Assembly: GCA_946902985.2 (NCBI GenBank)
Contig: OX336393.1
Location: 365,906,779 to 365,970,778 of the forward strand
Source of the DNA: Meconema thalassinum
Taxonomy: Eukaryota; Arthropoda; Insecta; Orthoptera; Tettigoniidae
Direction: 5' to 3'
Length of the DNA stretch: 64,000 nucleotides
The notes below the pieces were generated by a model that made no database searches, was not told the origin of the DNA, and worked only from the letters and a program-made list of their open reading frames with translations. The position numbers and the translations under genes were made by a program. Position 1 is the stretch's first letter, and the number at the start of each line of letters is the position of its first letter. Below, in pieces: positions 20,177 to 31,055 of the stretch.

Positions 20177-20774
20177 GATTAGATAGGCAAAACTGAAAAA
20201 CGGTTTCCAATATTTCAATGTCGACTGCCAGTCAGGAAAATCATGTAGCGAAAAGATTCAAATCACTGAAGCAAGAACTTGACAACTTATTTGGTTCAAC
20301 AAGAAATATAACCCCGAAATTTTTACCGATCGAAACTAATCCGAAAACACTGGCTGAGGTCATTTCAGCCAAACAAGCGAAAACAATAAGGATAAAAAGT
20401 GAAATTAGGTTCGCTTAAGCTACATAAAGAAATAAACAATAAACCAACAACTAGATGACATTCAATTGCCTCATATTGACCGACAGAGAACTAACTACTA
20501 ATAGTTCTTTGCAACCACAAACGAACTTCTAAATTTTCAAAACTCTATTCATAACTATTTATTCCGATTTTCAAAATTTGTCATTCCTTTGCCGTTTCCA
20601 TCATATATCCTACGTTTATAGCAGTTATTTAACTATTCTTTTTTTTCTAAGTTCATGATTGATTTTTTTATTTGACGAGAACAAAAATGAAATAATAATG
20701 CTTAATTAAGAGATGTATAAATTACTGAGATTTAGTTTGTAGGTGGAGGTTTAACATGTAGGCCTACCTATTTC
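20177..20774. other. Unique-looking AT-rich sequence containing a small ORF
   Basis: Apart from the ORF at 20218-20418 nothing was recognised. No repeat partner was seen in the window. Confidence 0.45.
20218..20418 (+). CDS. Unrecognised small ORF, 66 codons
   Basis: ATG-initiated (context tttcaATGtc), rich in Lys, Ser and Glu. It begins MSTASQENHVAKRFKSLKQE and ends SAKQAKTIRIKSEIRFA. There are no cysteines, signal peptide or membrane segment, and a weak amphipathic helix (FKSLKQELDNLF) lies near residues 14-25. It sits just right of Tc1 copy 1. It could be a host exon, part of an unrecognised element, or chance. No function is proposed. Confidence 0.25.
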   Translation: MSTASQENHVAKRFKSLKQELDNLFGSTRNITPKFLPIETNPKTLAEVISAKQAKTIRIKSEIRFA

Positions 20775-22055
20775 TGCCGGCTCCCCCAGGGGCTCACATC
20801 TAGTGGGACGTGGATTGGCGACCACGGGACCCCAGCTGAGTCCGGCATTGCTTCCACTTACTTGTGCCGGGCTCCTCTCCGTCTTCTTTCCTGTCGACCT
20901 CCCTTGGTCAACTCTTGTTCTTTTCTGACCCCGACGGTATTAGGGTATCCGAGGCCTAGGGAGTCTTTCATTTTCCCGCATTAATTGGCCCTTATCTCTT
21001 CTTTCCTGATCCCTCCTTCTTCGAGGGGTCAGACCTCTTGTTTTCTTTTCATTACATTTCCTTTTCTCTTTCCGTTTCCCGCACTGTTTTTGTTAATTGG
21101 CCCCCCGTGTATCTAAATTCCCTAGCGATTCTTTTTCATCAACATCATTTTGTAGGTATTTTCAATCTACGTTGCATTTTGTACGTTTTTTCGATCTAAA
21201 TTGCATTTTGCGAGAGTTTTCAACCTCAATTGCATTTTGTAAGGAATGACAATCTAAATTGCTTTTTAGTAAGTCTTTCAACATCAGGGCCGGGACTTTT
21301 GTGAGTATTTTGAATTTCAATTGCATTTTGTATTTTCAACCTAAACCGCTTTTTGCAAGTATTTTGAATCTAAATTGCATTTTGTGTCATCGACATTTTG
21401 CAAGTATTTTGATTCTCAATTGCATTTTGGGGTATTTTGAATCTAAATTACACTTTGTAAGAATTCGCAATCTAAATTGCATTTTGTGCGTATTGTCTAT
21501 CCAAATGAGTAGTTTGACACTACCGGGCATTTTGTAAGCATTTGCAATTTCAATTGCATTTTGTAAGCATTTTGAATTTCAATTGCACTTTGTGAATATT
21601 TTGGATTGGAAATGGGAATTTTCAATCTGAATTGCATTGCGTATTTTCAGTTTCAATTGAATTTTGTAAATATTTGGAACCTCAGTTGCATTTTGTACGT
21701 ATTTTCAATCACATTTGCATTTTGTAAGTATTTTGAATTGCACTTGCATATTGTAAGTATTTCGACGTTACATTGCATTTTGTACGTATTTTGAACTTAA
21801 CCTACATTTTGTGCGTTTTTTTCAAACTATTCCTTTTGTGAGTATTTTCGTTCTAAATTCCCTTTTGTAAGTGTTACCGCTCTCCATTTTGTAAATTGTT
21901 TCAATCTGACTTCCTTTTTTACGTATTTTCCTTTTCATTTAATTTTCCTTCTGGTTTCCATTCTATTGACATTTTCGCTATCACCCAGACAATGAGGGGC
22001 CGATAACCTAGATGTTAGACCCCTTAAAACAACAATTATCATCATCATCTGCCGG
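20775..22055 (+). mobile_element. R element copy 1 with 29-bp repeat array
   Basis: The 5' part (cccccaggggctcacatcta, gtgggacgtgg, then ggcattgcttccacttactt) matches copies at 43888 and 56985. A CT-rich region and then a long degenerate array follow. The 3' end is gataacctagatgttagacc, ccttaaaacaacaatt and (ATC)n. The tail with (ATC)n and the variable 5' part suggest retroposition. No target duplication was located and no enzyme is encoded. Confidence 0.72.
21140..21945 (+). repeat. Degenerate 29-bp repeat array (R copy 1)
   Basis: About 27 units of a consensus near gcattttgtaagtattttca plus atctaaatt are visible. Units vary in length by 1-6 bp and alternate between aatctaaatt, aatttcaatt and aacctcaatt types. 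All short frames here (for example 21259-21537) are by-products of the repeats. Confidence 0.85.
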
Positions 22056-22689
22056 CGTCCTTGAGAGCTCGCGCATTGAAGCGAGTCTAAAGTCAGCCCA
22101 CACTGGATACGCTGCTCGCCAACAGCGGAGCTCACAGCTAGTGGTTTATCCATGATTGTGACCTGGCCAAGCTCTATGTGCGTCTGACATTTTACGTATC
22201 AACGCGCATGGCCTAGAATTTGAGGCTCGCAGACTGTATGTTATCCCGATGTGCTTCCAGGACCCACTATACCTCTTGCCTTCTCGTGGCAATCCGCTCT
22301 GTGTTTGGGCGACAGATTTCTCCTCATGATTAAGTACAAGTTTTTCGGGCTTGTAGGCCGTTGTCCAGACAGGATCTCTAAAGACGTTTCACCGGAAACT
22401 GCATCCGGCATTTTCAAGGTTTCCGCTCCTTTCCTTGGTCAGCAGTGGAAGGTCAGAACTTCTGTCACCCCACCTTCTGTGCCTGTAGAAGACATTATAA
22501 GCAACATCGAGGCTGCCATACGCCGTTTACCTAGGGACCAGGCCGAAGAAGGCTGTTGTATCTTTGGATTGTTAGGCCGTGATAAACGCTTCTTGATAAC
22601 TGGTGGCTGGCATTTTAAAAGATTTTTCTGAATGTGGCACCTGTCTCAGGTTTATATTGCAAATGTTCTAGAATTAACATAAAACGTAA
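22056..22689 (+). pseudogene. Possible LINE ORF1-like fragment
   Basis: The frame 22251-22631 is open for 126 codons. Its C-terminal half (SVPVEDIISNIEAAIRRLPR then DQAEEGCCIF) resembles a short helical segment seen in some arthropod LINE gag-like proteins, where a run such as EAAIRxLPxxxAEEVR precedes an endonuclease. The N-terminal half is unrecognised. The sequence upstream (22056-22250) has no assignment. This is an inference from motif style only, and a host exon is not excluded. Confidence 0.3.
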
Positions 22690-23107
22690 ACGGATTCTGT
22701 TAGTTTCTGGTTGATAGTTATCTTCTTTCATTCGCACATGCCGATGTTATTGATATTGCTTTTAAGTGATTGATTAGCTGATGTATGATGCTACTCCGCA
22801 TGTATGGGAGTGCGGGGAATCAAGCGTTATGTGGGCCACGTTCCAGAAATTGTGTCCTGGAAGGGGCTGAATGCTGGTTTAAAAATCTTATCCATACAGA
22901 GTATATCCATTTTCCTACCAAAATGTTGTGGATGTTAATACATTTCTTTGTAAACATCTGTAATTTTAGTTCGATGCTCTAGAGAATATTTCTGGATCTT
23001 AGAATCGTATTACGTGATCTGTTGTATTATAAAACACTTAAATGGTAGTAAGTAGGATCATATCCCCAGTCTTTGCTTTGGAAGCCTATACTTAACTATG
23101 TTTCACT
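22690..23107. other. Unassigned sequence
   Basis: A 65-codon frame at 22785 is unrecognised. No repeat partner was seen. Confidence 0.4.
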
Positions 23108-23712
23108 CAGCCCGTTTAGAGCTGTTGGCTTGTATACTTTTTGATATATTGATATTAGGGTTAAAATATAGAGAGAGCATTTATTAACAGTTGACAGCCC
23201 TGGTGGTTCATAAGAATACGCAAAATCATATCTGCTCTAGTACACATAGTACATACGAAATCTGGTTGAAATCCAATCGATAGTATAGAAGTTACATACA
23301 TTTAGAAATTGGACGTATTGGCAGGCTTAGAATCATGTTGGCAATACTGGTATGTATGGTTTTCTGAAAATTAATCTGGAATGCTAATGTCTATATGTGT
23401 GCCAATTTTGGAATAGTTCGCATGCATAACTTCCGAGATATCCAACATAGAGCTCAAATTACAATTGCGACTTTTCATCAGTTGGTAGCACAGACGTCAA
23501 TTTTAAATAAGGTCGTGAGATATTCAGGTATAGATCTTTGCTCTTACCAAATTTTGTTTCGATAGCTGCAGCCGTTTAGGAGTTGATAGGGGGACACACA
23601 CACACAGCCAGACAGACAGGACAGAAGGACAGACAGACACACATTTTCCCGGATCGATCTCATAAGTCTACTTTTTCCTCATTTTTGCAAAATGAGAAAA
23701 GTAGGCTAAAAA
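23108..23712 (+). mobile_element. Z element copy 3 (3' part)
   Basis: It matches the right 600 bp of the Z elements at 55493-56897 and 58406-59836: cagttgacagccctggtggt, tagtatagaagttacataca, gatatccaacatagagctca, ctgcagccgtttaggagttg, (GACA)n, and the terminal hairpin ctcatttttgcaaaatgaga followed by aaagtaggctaaaa. The 5' half is missing. It does not keep the 96-codon frame of the other two copies. Confidence 0.82.
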
Positions 23713-24756
23713 TCTTTCAAACCCGCTGGTGAATCGGTTAAGATGACAATGGCATCAGAAAATCTCAGAGTTGAGATTATTTTTCCTTGAATCTTTACTC
23801 ATACCGTACTTTAAAATTTTCTCTAATTTCCTTTGTTCAGGTGTATACGTAACAACAAATCAGAGCAAAAGTGTTGAAGTTAATCTCATCTTATTTAAGA
23901 AATATCAAATCCAAGAGAGCATTGTATATCTACGTACACAGCACTGTAAGTGTTGCAAGCAATAGCCTGGTAGCGTAATTCAACTCTGCAGCTTGAAATA
24001 AATAAATTTTAAAAAAGTATCTACATGAAACAGTTAATTTGGTTGGATGCTGATTTAATCCGTTCCGCAAATGTAATGTAACAGCACACACAATATGAAC
24101 AATCGGATTTGTTACTCCCAACGCTGAATTCCTGTAAATAAAATCCGTTTTATTAAATGATTTATTGTTAAGCAGACTGTGAAATGTAGGCTCACAGTAT
24201 TTTATGAATGAAGTTTTATTTTTGACGTCCTCCATAATAAGTACAAAATATTTTGTAAGGTTATAATATAACATAGCACAACACAGTGGAACTCTTTTGA
24301 AGTAACCAACATTCAGTAGCTGTATTTAAAATGATTGGCATTGCAGTAGGTGTTGAGAATAAATGAATATTCCTCGTCATAACACAGACTAAGAATGCAG
24401 AATGAGTTAATAATATTTTTTTGAATTAGAATTAGAATTTATTTAAAATAGGCAATATTACATCCAGCAATATAAGAAAATTAATACCTACATAGCTTTT
24501 TAAGTATTAGGACATACCCGTACATTGTCAAGCAATCGCGTGTGTCACTACAACACTGTATAATTCACTTGTTTTCTTGATCACTGGTGTCCCGTTATAT
24601 TAAATATGTACAATCATCATATCGTAACTTTAGACTATTTCTGATTATTATCTAAGTAAACGTATTAGTCTAAAAATGTACACTCTTAGATCTGTGTGAT
24701 GAATATCAAATTCGAGTAAGGGAGGAATACATGTGAGTTAAACCACATAAGGCAAG
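23713..24756. other. Unassigned AT-rich sequence
   Basis: There are no recognisable repeats. A minus-strand frame of 114 codons (24274-23930) starts MLYYNLTKYFVLIMEDVKNK. It has no known motif and AT-rich codons, and is probably chance. Confidence 0.4.
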
Positions 24757-25078
24757 GCCTTGTGGCTGGTATATACTGGTTTGAGAGTTGGAATTGGGCA
24801 CACACAGCCTCGTGAAGCAAAACTGAGAAATGAGGGGTTCGATTCCCACCTCTGCTGCACTAGAAGTAGTTTTCTATGGTGTTGCACTTCTACTTCAGGA
24901 AAATGCCGGGATGGTTCCTAACCTTTGGCCATGGCTGCCCCCTTCCCAATCTAGCTTCAAATACAAATTAATTCATCACCACGGCCATCACATTGGCATA
25001 GGTTATCAGACAGATTCCACACACTCCTAAGAGCACGGGACTGAATGGCCACAATATCACATACCGTAGCCCTCAACA
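24757..25078 (+). mobile_element. SINE-B copy with shared 3' domain
   Basis: It contains acacacagcctcgtgaagca, ggggttcgattcccacctct, gccgggatggttcctaacct and ccatggctgcccccttccc. It then has the common 3' domain (acattggcataggttatcag, cacgggactgaatggccaca). The tRNA-like 5' head is missing or badly eroded. Confidence 0.75.
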
Positions 25079-25544
25079 ATACTTCGGTAATCAATTGGTA
25101 AAAGCTGTTAACATTTCCCTCCGTCCGTCCTCTCCTCTAAAATAATTTTCTGGATTTGTTCAGGGATTGATGACATCATTGTTCCGCCCCTTAAAACAAC
25201 AATAACTGCCTAAGTAACTAACTGGGTTTGAGCGTATCCTCAGGTATTTTCTTTCCCTGTAGTGGTCACGATTATTATCAAGTGTGTGCAGTATTCAGTA
25301 TTCCTGGCCTGGACACCATATACCTTCCTTGACCTCACCGTCGAGTGGTGACCGGAAGTGTCCAACGCAGATTTATGTGCTAGTACTCCACTCCAGACCT
25401 CTTAGCGCGAGCTCTCAGCGCTCGTGTCTCAGACAGCTGGCGAGCAATCCATCAGGCTCCAGCATAATACCGCGTGGACCTTGTTTCATAGGTAAACAGC
25501 CTGCAGCTCCAGGTCTTGTTGTGCTACAAGTAATGTACGCCCTG
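25079..25544. other. Mostly unassigned; retroposon tail at 25180-25215
   Basis: The segment gttccgccccttaaaacaac then aataactgcc is a retroposon tail of the same type as the 33-bp insertion at 2433-2465. The rest is unassigned. The frame starting at 25284 is not family-like. Confidence 0.45.
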
Positions 25545-25725
25545 GTTAGGATTGTTAGTTACCACCCCGGGAGTCCGGCTCCCATTTCAGGCTCTGACAA
25601 GAAATTTAATTCTGGTTTGAGGTACTGGAAGAGTACCGTTGACATGCAGGTCACCGCCCATTTGACGTCAATCTCGAAGACTTGCACCAGGTCAGTGGGC
25701 TACACGAGTTTAATTTACCAAAGTA
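25545..25725 (+). mobile_element. SINE-B fragment joined to an unknown body
   Basis: The head part cggctcccatttcaggctct then gacaagaaatttaattctgg belongs to SINE-B. From about 25625 the sequence leaves the family (tactggaagagtaccgttga). It is either a truncated SINE or a chimera. Confidence 0.55.
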
Positions 25726-25774
25726 ATGAGCTCAATGTTAAACATAATATTATATCCATTTTGAGGCTATTGTT

Positions 25775-26325
25775 ATTATTGTTATTATTATTTTTATTAT
25801 TATTATTATTAATAATATTATTATCTTGCATCGTTATGCCTGTCTCACGAGTGCGATTGAACCGATTTAGCTGATTTTGCTTTCTTGTCTTCCCAAAATC
25901 TCTTCATCTTCTCCCTACGGCTCTTTCTGCGCTCCTCCGTCCAGGTTCTTTTAGATCAGTGGTTCTGAACCCGTAGAAGTCTGCGGACCACTCAGCGTGA
26001 AATTGAATCATGTACGGACCGCCCCTCCTCCCCCCTCCTCAATACACCTTACCAGTTGTAACCCTTCCTCAATAATACTTATTTTAAAGATATTTCAATT
26101 CAAAACCTGATAGTCATCGCCGCGAATACATTCGGACGATTCTCGTTCAACGCACATCGTTTTCGAAATCCCCATTTATTGGCCACTTTTTTATTCGTGC
26201 TGGTGGACCCTTTTCTCTCGCGGACCACTCCCGAGGCACTCGCGGACCACCGGTTAAACCACTGTTTTAGATGCAATGTTTGGGTGGTCTGAGAATTGAT
26301 GATTGTCAACTAGATTATTATTATT
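25775..26325 (-). mobile_element. LINE 3' end, split by a hAT MITE
   Basis: On the minus strand the C-terminal code (WTEERRKSRREKMKRFWEDK before a stop near 25870) is followed by a UTR and (ATT)n-type tail (25770-25825). The upstream part resumes at 26273. The 3' end resembles the one at 63554-63700. The hAT MITE lies between gttcttttagat and gcaatgtttggg. Confidence 0.75.
25957..26264. mobile_element. hAT MITE, 308 bp, perfect 8-bp target duplication
   Basis: The ends are cagtggttctgaacccgtag (left) and, read in reverse, cagtggtttaaccggtggtc (right). Both are followed by gcggaccactc or gtccgcgag-type repeats. Perfect 8-bp duplications ttttagat flank it (25949-25956 and 26265-26272). A CAG start and 8-bp duplications define the hAT superfamily. 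There is no transposase. The sequence includes ctcgcggaccactcccgagg near the right end. Confidence 0.95.
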
Positions 26326-26403
26326 ATTATTATTATTACTAACATTAGGACACTCAAATTAATACGGCCCTTTTCCTGAAGAGTGTATTGTATTTATTAA
26401 TTT

Positions 26404-26440
26404 ACTATAATTTATGTTTATTTATTTATTTATTTATTTC
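26404..26440. repeat. (TTTA)n microsatellite
   Basis: About six to eight units of ttta with one irregularity lie next to the Helitron-like terminus. Confidence 0.85.
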
Positions 26441-26447
26441 ATACTAG

Positions 26448-27055
26448 ACTAGCATAAGTACCCGTTCTTCGAACGGTCTTTGGTATGAATAACCAGACGG
26501 TATCAATTGAGCTACTGTTGCAATGGTTAGGCGTTTGTCATTCCTTCATAAGTTTATCAGAGTCGTATCCAGTTGCACGTGTCATCATCCATTGCAAAAC
26601 GACGTCCACGATTGCCTTTCCACCAGTCATCAAAACGTTCTGCTGTAGGGTGTATATTGGAGTGTTTCAAAGAATAATCCTTGAAGTTTGTCCCTCATCC
26701 GTTGGGAGTAAAGCTTGGGAGCTATCTTGGAGGAACAATGTAGTAGGGTATAATTCAAAGGCGTTTCAACTTCCAAGAATGAATTAGCATCTAAAATGTA
26801 GTTACTTAAAAACAGGATGTGGTAGATCTAGCATTCTAGGAGCAACCATGGAAGGTTGCAAAAGATGGCTTTCAAATGTGCTTCCAGAAGCTTTTGCAAT
26901 AGTGACAAAAGCGTATAGCCTCCCATATGAGAGGTTAATTTTGAAGATGGCTATCAGTGTTTTTAAACAGCAGTATTGAATCTTTGATAGGTGTGCCCCC
27001 GGAGGCTTGTCGAAATATCTTTGGAATGCCTAAACTCAATCCTAAGTAAATAAGG
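26448..27055 (-). mobile_element. Helitron-like element, 3' end resolved
   Basis: On the minus strand the end reads accgttcgaagaacgggtac then ttatgctagt. It has a GC hairpin (ccgttc/gaacgg) about 10 bp before a CTAGT terminus, the hallmark of Helitron 3' ends. The 5' end was not found, so the right boundary is arbitrary. Inside, a minus-strand stretch (ERFDDWWKGNRGRRFAMDDD then TCNWIRL) is open for about 30 codons but unrecognised. Confidence 0.68.
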
Positions 27056-27059
27056 GGTA

Positions 27060-27115
27060 AGACATAATGATAATTGTTGTTTAAAGGGACCTAACATCTG
27101 GATTATCGACCTCTG
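27060..27115 (+). mobile_element. Retroposon tail fragment
   Basis: The segment gataattgttgtttaaaggg then acctaacatctggattatcg is the complement of the R-type tail (ggccgataacctagatgtta then ggccccttaaaacaac). It is only about 55 bp long. Confidence 0.5.
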
Positions 27116-27304
27116 AGGGTAGACATAGATTTAGGCCCACATCGTGGTGTAGCGGCTAGCATTCTTGGCTGTCGTCTCAGAGGTCCGGGTTCTATTCTTG
27201 GCTCTGACAAGAAATTTAATTTTGGGTTGGAACTGATGAAAGTGGGTTCGATTACCATCTTAGACATCCTGGAAGTGGTATTTCGTGGTTTCCCTTTTCT
27301 AATC
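27116..27304 (+). mobile_element. SINE-B 5' half
   Basis: Head cccacatcgtggtgtagcgg then ctagcattcttggctgtcgt, with B box gggttctattcttgg, body gacaagaaatttaattttgg and gggttcgattaccatctta. It ends at about cttttctaatccag, where SINE-D follows directly. Confidence 0.75.
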
Positions 27305-27540
27305 CAGTCCGTTCTCACCTGCTGTGTCCAAGGTTGCAGGATAGAAACCTGGCGCTGTCAGTTGGCATTTAAGGGTACACAAATGCGAGGTAGTTGTGCC
27401 AGTAGATTTACTGACACGGTAAAGATTCCTTTTGGGGCAGAATTCTGCAGAACTCCAGCACCCCGGCGTCTCTAAAAGCCGTATTAGTTAAAAGAGGCGT
27501 AAAACCAATAACAATAGTATTATTATTATTAGTATTATCC
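27305..27540 (+). mobile_element. SINE-D copy 4
   Basis: From ctcacctgctgtgtccaagg through gttgcaggatagaaacctgg, cgctgtcagttggcatttaa and gtagatttactgacacggta to gttaaaagaggcgtaaaacc and an ATT-rich tail. The first 20 bp of the head are missing and replaced by SINE-B, which forms a head-to-body junction. Confidence 0.78.
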
Positions 27541-27624
27541 AGCCAAATGCCGAGACTTGCGATAAATTGTCAAATTAAAGCCTGAAGTTCAGCTTGACAA
27601 ATTACTGACTATAGTTTCTTATTT

Positions 27625-27968
27625 ATGTTGCTTCATTGGAGGGGCTTTGACATCATAGTCATTTAGCCCCGTGTACGTTACTTGTGTGTGTGAATTATGT
27701 CTGATAACCTGTGTATTTGTGATGGTTGTATTAGTTAGGTTAGGAACCATCCCGGCATTTGCCTGGAGTAGAGTTGAGTAACCATGGATAGCCACTTCCA
27801 GGATGGTTGTGATGGGAATCGATTTCAACTCTTCTCAGTTTTGTCTAACGTGGTTGAGTGTACCCCATTCCAGCCCTCAACTAGAATTGAATTTCTTAGC
27901 AAAATCAAGAACCGAACCCGGAACCCCGGGTCGACAGTCAAGAACGCTAACCGCTAAACACCACGAGG
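27625..27968 (-). mobile_element. SINE-B, full length with shared 3' domain
   Basis: On the minus strand it has head cctcgtggtgtttagcggtt, B box gggttcggttcttg, body gaaattcaattctagttgag, acactcaaccacgttagaca, and gccgggatggttcctaacct. Its 3' domain is accatcacaaatacacaggt, tacacggggctaaatgacta. It is the most complete B copy here and defines the family at about 340 bp. Confidence 0.85.
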
Positions 27969-28608
27969 TGATTTTCCTTATTTTTTTTATCATGCTCTTA
28001 ACTTCTCATACACTTTAATAGAGTTCCTCAATCTACTTGCGTTAGACTTTAATAGGAAAATAACCAAATTTTGTCGCGTAATTACATCTCCCTTGTCTTC
28101 ATCTGAAGATACTCAGTGTATCGCCTGGGCTGTAGCCATGGTGCATCTCTTGAATAATAACAGTGACGCAGACCTTCATCTTGCTCCACTGTTCCCCGAC
28201 CAGGATTTCACTTAATTACACTCATCACTTTGACAGCCAATACATGTGATTATGATGGAATGCTCTGACAGCCAGTCAATAATTTCTATTGTTGACAAAG
28301 CTCTTCATTATTTGTGATTGAGCAAATATATTTAGGAATATATGACACATAATTAAAACGAAAAATGTTCCGTGTAATATGTTCGCTCTTTACATACCCC
28401 ACGTATACTGTATGTGTGTTCTTCTCTTCATTTGTATTCAGCAAACTAAATATCGTAGCTCAAAGCATGGCTTTGCCTTTGTCAGTAGACGGGTTGTTGT
28501 GTACTGTACAGCTATTCTGAAAAATAGAAAAATTGTGCGGTTTGAATCAGCGTTGTGGAATAACTTGTTGCAGGTAACTATGTTAGTGTAGTAAAAACCA
28601 AGTTTACA

Positions 28609-28612
<4 letters not shown>
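27969..28612. other. Unassigned AT-rich sequence
   Basis: No gene or repeat was recognised. A 70-codon frame at 28379 is unremarkable. Confidence 0.45.

Positions 28613-28648
<36 letters not shown>
28613..28648. repeat. (ATC)n microsatellite
   Basis: Twelve uninterrupted atc units. It is the 3' tail of the minus-strand LINE that starts at 28650. Confidence 0.95.
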
Positions 28649-28649
28649 T

Positions 28650-29950
28650 TCCTTCCAAGTATTTGGCAAAGTGTCCCGTTACGGTCTTGAAGTTTCCTTC
28701 CATTACTTCATCGGACGTCCTACAGATCTTGTTCCTCTAGGTTGCTAGGGTAGTGTCTCCTGTGGTAGTCTTAGAGAATCCATCCTTTGCACGTGAAGTT
28801 TCCAGTATTCCTAGTAATCATAGATGTAAGTTATGACAGGTTTCACCTTCAGCACATCTTCATTTCGCTTATGAACCCAATTTGTATTGTCTGCTGTTCG
28901 TCGCATGAATTTTATTTCAAAGGCTGTAAGTCGAGAGATGTCTTGAGATCTTAGTGTCTATGACTCGCTGCCGTAGCAAATGGTTGGTCTAGCCAAAGTG
29001 TTATAAAGACGTGAGTGTGTTTTGCACAAGAGATGGTTTCATGATGTGTGATTTATAATTCCTATTGTTCTAATGTACTTGGATATTTTAGCAAATATAT
29101 CCGCAGATAATTGAATTATTTTCCTGTTTCTGAAATGTTATTATCTAAACAGATTTTACTTGGGATAGGATCTTTCCCTTTAAAAGCCATTACTTTTTTC
29201 TTTTTCCATACGAAATTGCCATGTTGAAGTAATAATAATAATAATATCGTATGGCCTCGGATGCCGGGTACTAGCTTTGTAATTTGACACCCAGAGGGTA
29301 GCTTGCATGTCGAATTTCGTTCTTTCTTGAATCACTATGAAAGTCAAGGAGGTTAGATATGTAAGCTCCTTGAACTCTATAGCGCTTCTAGTAGAGAAAT
29401 GAGAAACTTTGTGTTGGCGGAAACTCCCGAGATTAATTTTTGCCATTATAAACACGGCCTACTGAATTCAAATGGGTTCTTTGACATGCCAACATCGTAT
29501 GACATGCGTGTCGTATTTTTGCCGCCTTTCAAAAAAAAAACACTTACCACGGCCAGGAGCGAACCTGCAATCTTGGGGTTAGTAGACCGACACGCTATCC
29601 ACTCACCCACCGTGGCAAGCTATGTTGAAGTTAGATTAGGTCTTCTGGAGATTAAAAATTGACCACTGTAAATCATCCTCTGACGATGTTACCAGGGCAA
29701 CATCATCAGCGAACAATATGGCATCTAGATGTTACAGATATCTGCTGACGTTCGCACCCCATTCCCGTATTAATTTGTTCATATACATTACGAACAACAA
29801 AGGTGATAGTCCACAACCTTGTCTCACACCTCTGGTGATTGGTTTCCAATCTGTCTGCTGCTTTCCCAACCTTACTGAAAAAAGGTTGTTACTGTACAAG
29901 TTGTAAATATTATTTAGGCCTATTAGTTGTTGTGGGATATGTTAATTCGC
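28650..29950 (-). mobile_element. RTE-like LINE, degraded, split by SINE-G
   Basis: From 29950 leftward the minus strand encodes TRGVRQGCGLSPLLFVMYMN then, after a stop, ILFADDVALVTSSEDDLQWS. These are RT motifs with the catalytic FADD. After the SINE the frame resumes as KVMAFKGKDPIPSKICLDNN. Further left are the eroded post-RT parts (FEMKFMRRTxG-like, and ITSMITRNTGNFTCKGWIL). An (ATC)12 tail ends it. Several stops and frameshifts show that it is dead. The join across the SINE (NFNM / ISYGKRKK) is colinear. Confidence 0.85.
29231..29621 (-). mobile_element. SINE-G copy 1, 391 bp, 10-bp target duplication
   Basis: The minus strand starts gcttgccacggtgggtgagt with B box aggttcgctcctgg and continues gaaaggcggcaaaaatacga, cttgactttcatagtgattc and gacatgcaagctaccctctg. 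It ends in (ATT)n at 29231-29245. The duplication atgttgaagt flanks it (29221-29230 and 29622-29631). It matches 34590-34995 throughout. Confidence 0.92.
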
Positions 29951-29974
29951 TTAAGTATTGAGGAGTCTGTTTCT

Positions 29975-30165
29975 ACCATGAAAAATCACTTCCAAGATGG
30001 TTGAGATGGGAATCGAACCCACCACTTCTCAGTTCTGTCTCACAAGACTAAGTGTACCCCGTTCCAGCCCTCAGACCAGAATTAAATTTTTTGATAGAGC
30101 CGGGAATAGAACACGGATATCCTCGGTGACAGCCAAGAATGCTAGTCACTCTGCTACAAGGCGTA
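29975..30165 (-). mobile_element. SINE-B fragment
   Basis: On the minus strand it has head ccttgtagcagagtgactag, B box gtgttctattcccgg, body aaaaatttaattctggtctg, agtcttgtgagacagaactg, and gggttcgattcccatctcaa. It ends before the 3' domain. Confidence 0.75.
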
Positions 30166-31055
30166 AAATTGAGGGCACATCACATTCCACTCAAAGATCA
30201 GAATTTAAATCCTTCGCAAAGCTGGTAATGGAACCCGAGACCTTGCCAGGCTGTTGAGCTCGAACATTTCTGTTCTCCTCATTCCCCCCCACCACTCCCT
30301 CTCACTCTCTCTTGTGGAAATAAAGAGGTTCGAGACGAATAAATCGAAGAGCAGTGTCCACACAGCCGCTGGGTGTAATGGCTGAGGCAGTTCAATTTAA
30401 CATACGAAAAATAAAACAAAAAATCATATAAAAATGACAGAGAAGCTTTCAGATTGTGAAAATTAATTATAACATTTCGCATTGAATTTCATACAGTGAG
30501 CATGAATTAATTCTGCAATGTCATGTCGAATCCATGGGCCTGAATTGAGAAGTTAATGCGAAATGTCAACATCGATTTACCAATGCTAATTTTTGGTGTG
30601 GTTTTGAATACATTTTTTGCCATCGCGTATCATTCTACATGTGGGCTCGACAAGTAGTGGTGAGTGTATGGATGACTCTTTTATCACAGCACCGCAATCA
30701 ACGGCCGAGTGGAATAGTATGGCCCTGTTGATATTTGTTTCACTTTTTAGGGAGTCATTCAGGTTCAGAGACCATGGCTGTTATGTTTTACAGTGGTGTT
30801 TGCGTGTAATATGATAGAACAATGAACCGATGAATTCGTTGTAACATCGAATATTCTCTACAAAGAGGTGCTGTAACAAGTACAAAACACTGTTATACAT
30901 GTTTCTTTGTGTTCTTCTCATGTACATATGCCTTTTGACAACAATAAATACATTTCTTCAATATTTACAACTTCCTTCTCCCACATTCTCCCCTACCACC
31001 CCATAAACCTACATTCACGTTGCGAAAGCTCGCACGGGCGCATTAGTATTTATAA
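30166..31055. other. Unassigned sequence with a tRNA-like fragment
   Basis: At 30185-30260 the complement carries ggtctcgggttccattacca, a B-box-like fragment of a SINE head. The remainder has no recognised gene or repeat. Confidence 0.4.

Noticed and set aside
21140..21945. CRISPR-like or coding repeat array
   Set aside because: The 29-bp units are degenerate, AT-rich, directly adjacent, and recur in another retroposon copy at 57366. The frames inside are by-products.
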